Part shown: positions 4,415 through 8,182 of the stretch, piece after piece
Position numbering within the stretch: the first letter of the stretch is position 1
How the letters are laid out: the number at the start of each line of letters is the position of its first letter
Assembly: GCA_946061345.1 (NCBI GenBank)
Contig: CAMGRA010000035.1
Location: forward strand, 1 to 8,182
Reading direction: 5' to 3'
Origin: an uncultured Clostridia bacterium
Lineage (GTDB): Bacteria; Bacillota; Clostridia; Oscillospirales; Oscillospiraceae
Length of the DNA: 8,182 bases
Program-made: the position numbers and the translations under genes
Notes under the pieces: generated by a model
What the model was told of the DNA's origin: nothing
Databases searched by the model: none
What the model saw: only the letters and a program-made list of their open reading frames with translations

Positions 4415-4851
4415 TTTTTTCCTCCGCGGCGGATGATCTTGCGCTTCATATGTACGGTGGTCCCCTTCCCGGGTGCGGAAGTCAGGCGGAACTCGGTCAT
4501 GAAGCTCTCCATGATGGTAAAGCCCATGCCGGAACGGTCCGCGCCGCCGGTGGTGAACATCGGTGTGCGGGCCTTTTCCGTGTCCTCGATGCCGCGGCCG
4601 CGGTCCTTGACGACAATATCCAGGACCGAATCCGGCAGGATCCGCGCTTTCAGGATGATCTCCCCCAATTCATCAGGGTAGGCGTGGACGATGCAGTTGG
4701 TGACGGCCTCGGACACGGCGGTCTTGATGTCGCCGAGCTCGTCCAGGGTCGGATCAAGCTGCGCGGCAAAGCAGGCGACCGCTGCTCTGGCAAAGGCCTC
4801 GTTGGCGGATTTGCTCGGGAACTTCAGTTCCATGTAGTTTTCGCTTTTCAT
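4411..4851 (-). CDS. spoIIAB: Anti-sigma F factor and serine kinase SpoIIAB
   Basis: This 146-residue GHKL-fold protein binds SigF and, with ATP, phosphorylates SpoIIAA. The N box (EAVTNCIVHAY, residues 48-58), the G1 box (DRGRGIED, 83-90) and the ATP lid with G2 (TTGGADRSGMGFTIM, about 100-114) are all intact. The chosen start is ATG 4851: it forms an ATGA overlap with the spoIIAA stop (4848-4850), and the resulting MKSENYMELKFPS aligns with Bacillus MKNEMHLEFPS. An earlier in-frame ATG at 4860 lies only 1 nt past AAGGAGG, too close for it. The same AAGGAGG, inside the end of spoIIAA, serves the 4851 start at 10 nt. It is the middle gene of the partner-switching operon. Its basic tail (RKIIRRGGKK) may be peripheral. 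Confidence 0.96.
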   Translation of the reverse strand: MKSENYMELKFPSKSANEAFARAAVACFAAQLDPTLDELGDIKTAVSEAVTNCIVHAYPDELGEIILKARILPDSVLDIVVKDRGRGIEDTEKARTPMFTTGGADRSGMGFTIMESFMTEFRLTSAPGKGTTVHMKRKIIRRGGKK

Positions 4852-5168
4852 TGGGGACATTCCTCCTTGATCTCCGTAATTTTTTCGATCCCCGCCGCCC
4901 GTAGCACCTTATAGGGCTGGGCAGGGATGTTTTGCAGAAGCAGCTTTCCCTGCAGGGTATTCATACGCCGCAGGGTGTGAAGCACCACGGCGATGCCGCT
5001 GGAATCCATAAAGCGGACGTCGCGGAAGTCCAGAATACAGCGCAGGGGCAGATAAAGGTCGATCTTTTCGGAGATCGCCTCCATCATTTCCCGGGCACAG
5101 TGGTGGTCGATCTCCCCCGCCAGGGCGACGGTGAGCTGCCGTTCCTGCACATAGCTTGTCAGTTTCAT
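4848..5168 (-). CDS. spoIIAA: Anti-sigma F factor antagonist SpoIIAA
   Basis: This 106-residue STAS-domain protein releases SigF by binding SpoIIAB when unphosphorylated. GEIDHHCA (18-25) matches the family GELDHHTA motif. MDSSGIAVVL (54-63) holds the phosphorylated serine, Ser57 here, equivalent to Ser58 of Bacillus. Dephosphorylation by SpoIIE (not in the window) triggers forespore transcription. The start is ATG 5168, preceded by GGGAGGAG (5174-5181), an exceptionally good ribosome binding site. An in-frame ATG at 5201 would add 11 residues and lies within a hairpin, so it is rejected. I found no convincing SigH promoter (AGGAWWT with GAAT) in the 180 bp upstream. Instead, a terminator-like hairpin ends 28 nt before the start codon, which raises the possibility of leader regulation. 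Confidence 0.96.
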   Translation of the reverse strand: MKLTSYVQERQLTVALAGEIDHHCAREMMEAISEKIDLYLPLRCILDFRDVRFMDSSGIAVVLHTLRRMNTLQGKLLLQNIPAQPYKVLRAAGIEKITEIKEECPQ

Positions 5169-5190
5169 ATGCTCTCCTCCCAAAATATGC

Positions 5191-5220
5191 AAAAGACGCA
5201 TACAGATTTCTCTGTATGCG
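5191..5220 (-). terminator. GAAA-capped terminator-like hairpin in the spoIIA leader
   Basis: On the minus strand a perfect 10-bp stem (CGCATACAGA with TCTGTATGCG, 5197-5220) has a GAAA tetraloop and is followed by TCTTTT. It is an intrinsic terminator by form, placed between any upstream promoter and spoIIAA, ending about 16 nt before the ribosome binding site. It could act as an attenuator, or as the boundary of a repeat element, since an identical hairpin lies at 5473-5496. Confidence 0.6.
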
Positions 5221-5439
5221 CCTCAGACCGCCGATAAAGGCCCAAACCGTCAAAATGCGGACATAGCATTTTACAGGCCGTCCCACGGACAGGGCTACTT
5301 CTCATAAAACAGCTCCCACTCCGATTGGACAGTTTCCAAAAATACAGCATTTTGACTTACTGCGCAAGACGCGACCTACCGTACCTATGTACGCCGACGG
5401 TCGTGTCTTGCTTGTCTTTGGACCTTTCTCGCAGTCTGC

Positions 5440-5469
5440 TATCGTGTCGAGAAGGCTCTCGACACGATA
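5440..5469. repeat. Perfect 13-bp inverted repeat
   Basis: TATCGTGTCGAGA (5440-5452) pairs with TCTCGACACGATA (5457-5469) around an AGGC loop. It directly abuts the next hairpin at 5470-5499, giving two long stems in tandem. It has no U-tract of its own on either strand. Confidence 0.7.
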
Positions 5470-5499
5470 AAACGCATACAGATTTCTCTGTATGCGTTT
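5466..5499 (-). terminator. Second copy of the GAAA-capped hairpin, terminator on minus strand
   Basis: A 13-bp perfect stem (AAACGCATACAGA at 5470-5482 with TCTGTATGCGTTT at 5487-5499) has a GAAA loop on the minus strand and a TTTT run. The inner 24 bases are identical to 5197-5220. It could act as a second terminator for the kinase-GerMN operon, about 107 nt past the GerMN stop codon. Confidence 0.65.
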
Positions 5500-5531
5500 A
5501 CTATACGCCGATTTGTCCGCACGGTTTGTCG

Positions 5532-5569
5532 AAAGGAACGGCGGGAAATGTGATTTCCCACCGTTCTTT
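5532..5569. terminator. Terminator hairpin after the GerMN gene
   Basis: A long stem (AAAGGAACGG C GGGAAAT at 5532-5549 with ATTTCCC A CCGTTCTTT at 5553-5569) has one bulge, one mismatch and a 3-nt loop. It lies 37 nt past the GerMN stop. The minus-strand tail is CCTTTCG, a weak U-tract; the plus-strand tail is T-rich (TTTGTTTTATC). It probably works in both directions, though no plus-strand gene precedes it. Confidence 0.6.
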
Positions 5570-5605
5570 GTTTTATCTTCCGTTATATGAAGTCTGTTGC
5601 CGGCC

Positions 5606-6901
5606 CTATTCTGCAAGCCAGGCTGCCTCGATCCGATGCGCCAAAGCCAGACTGCCGTCGCGGTAAGACGGCTCCAGGCCCTCCACCAGGATCTCCACCG
5701 ATTGAATCTCCGGCAGGGCGCACATGGTGGCAATGACCGAACGCACTGCGTAGGCTTCCTCCTGCGCATCCTTGCAGCCGCCGAGGAATTCACCGGTCAG
5801 GTCCACCGTGCAGGTGCCGTTTTCCAACCGCAGCGACAGGAGCTTTGTCCCTGCCGGGACGCAGCGCACCAGACCGTTGCCGCCCTCATAACGGAGCAGC
5901 GCTTCCAGGGCAAGCTCCGCCACGGTGCTGTCCGATTTTGCCTCCGGCATCCGGGCTATGGGTACCAGCAGGCCGTCGGCGCTGCGGGCCGGATAGAGGG
6001 TGATATCCACCGTGTCCTTATTTGCAGAGGCGGCAATGACGCTCTCGTCCCGGCTCACACCGGCAGACAGGTCCATCAGATACAGGGTATCCAGCGGTGC
6101 GCCCGTCACCCAGAAATCCACCGTGGTGATCGAGTCGAACTCCGTCAGGGAGTTGACGATGGCGTAGACCGCCATACGCTCACAGGCAAAGCTCCGGGGC
6201 AGGTTCTTCACGAACCCGGAGGAGAGATTGACGGTGCATACCCCGTTTTCCACGCTGATATCCAGCAGCGTCGTTCCCTCGGGGATGCAGCTTCCCGTCA
6301 ACTCCTCCAGAAGGAAATTCATGAGGAACGCAGGCTTCTCCGCCTCCGTCATGGCCTCTGCCGACAGGGTCTGCGCCGTCAGATAGCGCATATCCGCGTC
6401 CGGCACATAATAGACCATCAGTTCTTCCTGCGGCAGCATTCCCAGGTCCTTGGTCTGGATGTCGCGCTCTGTCAGCAACACAGGATCTGTCTCACCGGGA
6501 AGAAACGCATAGACACTGTCTACCGTATCCAGCTGCAGCAGGGTCTGCGCCAGACAGGCCAAAGTGACCGAACGCTCCAGGCCGGACACACTTGTCCCGG
6601 TAAAGCGGATCAGAGCGCTGTTTCCGTCCATTTCCGCCTTGGAAAGCCGCCAGCCGTCCGGCACTACAGGTCCGCAATTTTCCGGTACTGGCGATTGCAA
6701 ATAGGCTGTCAGTAGATCAGATAGGGAAGTCTGCTCCGCGTCGATTTGCGCCGGCGCAGCGCAAAAAGCGCCTTTGCTGGCATAGCCTGTACGGGGATAG
6801 TAGAATTGAAAAGAAGCATCGCTTTCCGCATTTTCTGTCTCTCCCGCGCAGGAAACGAGCAGCAGGCAGCAGAGGAGCATGAAGATCATCCGTCGTTTCA
6901 T
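5606..6901 (-). CDS. Lipoprotein with three GerMN domains
   Basis: The 431-residue protein starts with a lipoprotein signal peptide: basic MKRR, a hydrophobic core and lipobox LVSC with Cys18 as the lipidation site. It would be anchored outside the membrane. Three GerMN (Germane) repeats follow at about 30-145, 160-275 and 297-415. Each reads as a helix with LL, then IPxGTxLL, a strand pair (ENGVCTVNLSSGF, ENGTCTVDLTGEF), a helix and a final V-x-x-V strand. The first is the most diverged (PDGWRL replaces IPEGT). GerMN domains occur in the sporulation protein GerM and in actinobacterial LpqB. ATG 6901 overlaps the kinase stop as ATGA, with GGAGG 7 nt upstream, so the two are translationally coupled. 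This suggests it serves the kinase as an outside partner. A sporulation or envelope role is inference. Confidence 0.85.
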   Translation of the reverse strand: MKRRMIFMLLCCLLLVSCAGETENAESDASFQFYYPRTGYASKGAFCAAPAQIDAEQTSLSDLLTAYLQSPVPENCGPVVPDGWRLSKAEMDGNSALIRFTGTSVSGLERSVTLACLAQTLLQLDTVDSVYAFLPGETDPVLLTERDIQTKDLGMLPQEELMVYYVPDADMRYLTAQTLSAEAMTEAEKPAFLMNFLLEELTGSCIPEGTTLLDISVENGVCTVNLSSGFVKNLPRSFACERMAVYAIVNSLTEFDSITTVDFWVTGAPLDTLYLMDLSAGVSRDESVIAASANKDTVDITLYPARSADGLLVPIARMPEAKSDSTVAELALEALLRYEGGNGLVRCVPAGTKLLSLRLENGTCTVDLTGEFLGGCKDAQEEAYAVRSVIATMCALPEIQSVEILVEGLEPSYRDGSLALAHRIEAAWLAE

Positions 6902-8182
6902 TCCGTCGCCTCCGTTTCAAAAAGCGGGAAGGTCACGGTGAATACCGTACCGCCGCCGGGTCTGCTGTTGACGCCGATGGTGCCGAAATTCCGTGTGACC
7001 ATGTCGTGGACGATGGAAAGCCCCAGTCCCGCGCCGCCGGCAGCGCGGGAACGGGCCTTGTCCACCCGGTAGAAGCGTTCAAAAATATGCTCCCGTGCTT
7101 CCTCGGGGATGCCGGTGCCGGTATCGGCGACGGTCAGGCCCATGTCCTGGCCGATCCGCTGAAGAACGACCTCTACGCTGCCCTCGTCACGGTTGTATTT
7201 TATGGCGTTTTCCACCAGATTGAACGCGATCTGATAGAGGTCGTCCTCCACCATCAGTACAGAGCAGCCCTCGCTCAGACGGCAGCCCAGCGTGATGCTC
7301 CGAAGCTGCGCCAGGGGCTGAAGCATCCGAATCACCTTCTGCACCGTGGGTGCCGGGTCGATGATCTCACGATCCTCGTCCACAGCGCTGTCCAGGCGTG
7401 TCAGCGTCAGGAGCTTTTGCGACAGGCGGCCCAGGCGGTCAGCCTCCCGGCCGATGTCGCCGATGAATTCCCGCTGGGTCGCCACGTCCATTTCATTCTG
7501 CAAAATGGAGTCGGACAGTAGCTTGATGGTGGCAAGGGGCGTTTTCAGCTCATGGGAAGCGTCGGAGATAAACTGCCGGCGACTCTGCTCCGACTGCTCC
7601 AGGCGCTCGGCAAGGTTGTTGAACTCCCGTCCCAGGCGGTCGATCTCGTCATGTCCGCGAAGCCGGATCTTATGACTGTAGTCTCCGTCGCGCATCATGC
7701 GCACGGAGTGCAGGATCCTGCGCAGGCGGCGGGAAAAGGCAATGGAGAAAACCAGGGCCATCAGAATGATGCCGAACTCCAGCACGACGGAAATACGAAG
7801 CACGTTCATCTGTATGGCGGCAATGAGAGCGCCCTGGTCCGTGTCGTACTGCATGAGATAGACCGCCCCCAGGATCTCACCGTTGCGCATCAGCGGCACG
7901 GCAGCACGGCTCTCAATGGCTCCGTTGGCATAGCCGCTGTAGAACACGTCATAGCCCCCCAGAGCCGTCACCAGTTCGGGAAACAGCAGCAGCTTTCCCA
8001 CGGCGCTGCAGACCTCCAGGGAGTCATACAGCGCCATGCCGGAGGCGTCGACGACCACGGTCCTTGTTGTATGCAGCTCGTCCAGGGACTCGATGGCCTG
8101 CTCCGTCTCCGGTGAGGAAAGGTCCGCAACCTGCAAGAGCGCAGTTGTCATCAACTGCGCTTTTTCTTCCAGGGCCTGCTTC
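6898..8182 (-). CDS. Sensor histidine kinase (N-terminus beyond window)
   Basis: The frame is open to the right edge, so the true start, and probably the first membrane segment, lie outside. In order it shows an extracytoplasmic sensor domain (about 7800-8180), a membrane helix (about 7720-7790, ISVVLEFGIILMALVF), a HAMP domain ending in NNLAERLEQ, and a HisKA domain with phosphoacceptor His in SHELKTPL (His codon 7552-7554). The ATPase has N box NLVENAIKYN, G1 DTGTGIPEE, F box FERFYRVDKARS and G2 GAGLGLSIV, all intact. It is an orthodox class I kinase that would phosphorylate a response regulator, most likely encoded just upstream beyond the edge. The sensor has no recognised ligand pocket. 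It overlaps the GerMN lipoprotein gene by 4 nt. The in-frame TTG/ATG near 8154-8149 has no ribosome binding site and is not taken as the start. Confidence 0.93.
   Translation of the reverse strand, partial: KQALEEKAQLMTTALLQVADLSSPETEQAIESLDELHTTRTVVVDASGMALYDSLEVCSAVGKLLLFPELVTALGGYDVFYSGYANGAIESRAAVPLMRNGEILGAVYLMQYDTDQGALIAAIQMNVLRISVVLEFGIILMALVFSIAFSRRLRRILHSVRMMRDGDYSHKIRLRGHDEIDRLGREFNNLAERLEQSEQSRRQFISDASHELKTPLATIKLLSDSILQNEMDVATQREFIGDIGREADRLGRLSQKLLTLTRLDSAVDEDREIIDPAPTVQKVIRMLQPLAQLRSITLGCRLSEGCSVLMVEDDLYQIAFNLVENAIKYNRDEGSVEVVLQRIGQDMGLTVADTGTGIPEEAREHIFERFYRVDKARSRAAGGAGLGLSIVHDMVTRNFGTIGVNSRPGGGTVFTVTFPLFETEATE

Larger units (their letters stand above)
5197..5499 (-). other. 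Structured non-coding element between the GerMN gene and spoIIAA
   Basis: About 300 bases without a credible gene are rich in pairing. Identical CGCATACAGA hairpins close both ends (5197-5220 and 5473-5496). Inside lie a 13-bp stem at 5440-5469, a 12-bp stem with one G-U pair (5365-5376 with 5399-5410) holding CGTAC/GTACG, and AAAATGC/GCATTTT at 5252-5272. Long-range pairs GTCAAAATGC (5249-5258) with GCATTTTGAC (5347-5356), and ACTGCG (5359-5364) with CGCAGT (5430-5435), are alternatives to some of these. Open frames on both strands lack ribosome binding sites and run through the palindromes. It may be a non-autonomous repeat element, a regulatory leader of spoIIA or a small RNA. It matches no riboswitch class I know. 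Confidence 0.55.

Noticed and set aside
4852..4860. SpoIIAB start at ATG 4860
   Set aside because: Only 1 nt separates it from AAGGAGG, while ATG 4851 gives the ATGA overlap and aligns with the Bacillus N-terminus.
5169..5350. A SigH or SigA promoter for spoIIA
   Set aside because: No AGGAWWT plus GAAT pair is present. TTGACG near 5249-5254 on the minus strand has no -10 at a suitable distance.
5165..5793. Minus-strand open frames between spoIIAA and the GerMN gene (5302-5793, 4909-5286)
   Set aside because: They overlap confirmed genes in other frames and cross several perfect hairpins without start signals.
5597..6715. A 372-codon plus-strand open frame opposite the GerMN gene
   Set aside because: It is antisense to a well-supported lipoprotein with signal peptide and repeats, is rich in Gln/His/Arg typical of reversed GC-rich coding sequence, and has no ribosome binding site.

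Overview
The window looks like chromosomal DNA from an anaerobic, endospore-forming Firmicute. The GC-rich coding sequence, the clostridial proteins and the dense palindromic intergenic repeats point to the Oscillospiraceae/Ruminococcaceae (clostridial cluster IV), probably a gut lineage. This placement is by protein and repeat character only; no search was run.

Layout, left to right. (1) 1-1405: a minus-strand two-domain DUF2935 (ferritin-like fold) protein gene, flanked on both sides by copies of a short GTAGGGGCGG palindromic repeat. An orphan plus-strand terminator hairpin follows at 1254-1295. (2) 1406-1790: a small minus-strand gene with a good ribosome binding site and a possible SigE-type promoter, interrupted at codon 12 by an in-frame TAA. 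(3) 2028-2144: tRNA-Pro(CGG), minus strand, with a textbook housekeeping promoter. (4) 2153-3016: a SigE-like promoter, an 80-residue single-pass membrane protein and an overlapping M50 intramembrane metalloprotease resembling SpoIVFB but lacking a CBS domain. (5) 3013-3300: tRNA-Ser(TGA) and tRNA-Ser(GCT), transcribed from a promoter whose -35 box contains the protease stop codon, then a terminator. (6) 3303-3677: two clusters of small hairpins with the same architecture but different spacer words, separated by a second copy of the tRNA terminator hairpin. (7) 3710-5168: the spoIIA operon, minus strand, spoIIAA-spoIIAB-sigF, with 4-nt start/stop overlaps at both junctions. (8) 5169-5605: a structured non-coding stretch bracketed by two copies of a GAAA-capped, U-tailed hairpin; one copy lies just upstream of spoIIAA. 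(9) 5606-8182: a lipoprotein with three GerMN domains, overlapping by 4 nt a sensor histidine kinase that runs off the right edge.

The theme is sporulation. SpoIIAA, SpoIIAB and SigF form the partner-switching module that activates the first forespore sigma factor. The SpoIVFB-like protease would act later at the forespore membrane to activate SigK, and its SigE-like promoter fits that timing. The GerMN lipoprotein and kinase form an envelope-sensing pair whose layout recalls the actinobacterial mtrB-lpqB pair.

No clear new enzymatic or defence system is visible. The parts least explained by known genes are the hairpin clusters at 3267-3677, the structured spoIIA leader at 5190-5499 and the interrupted gene at 1406-1717.
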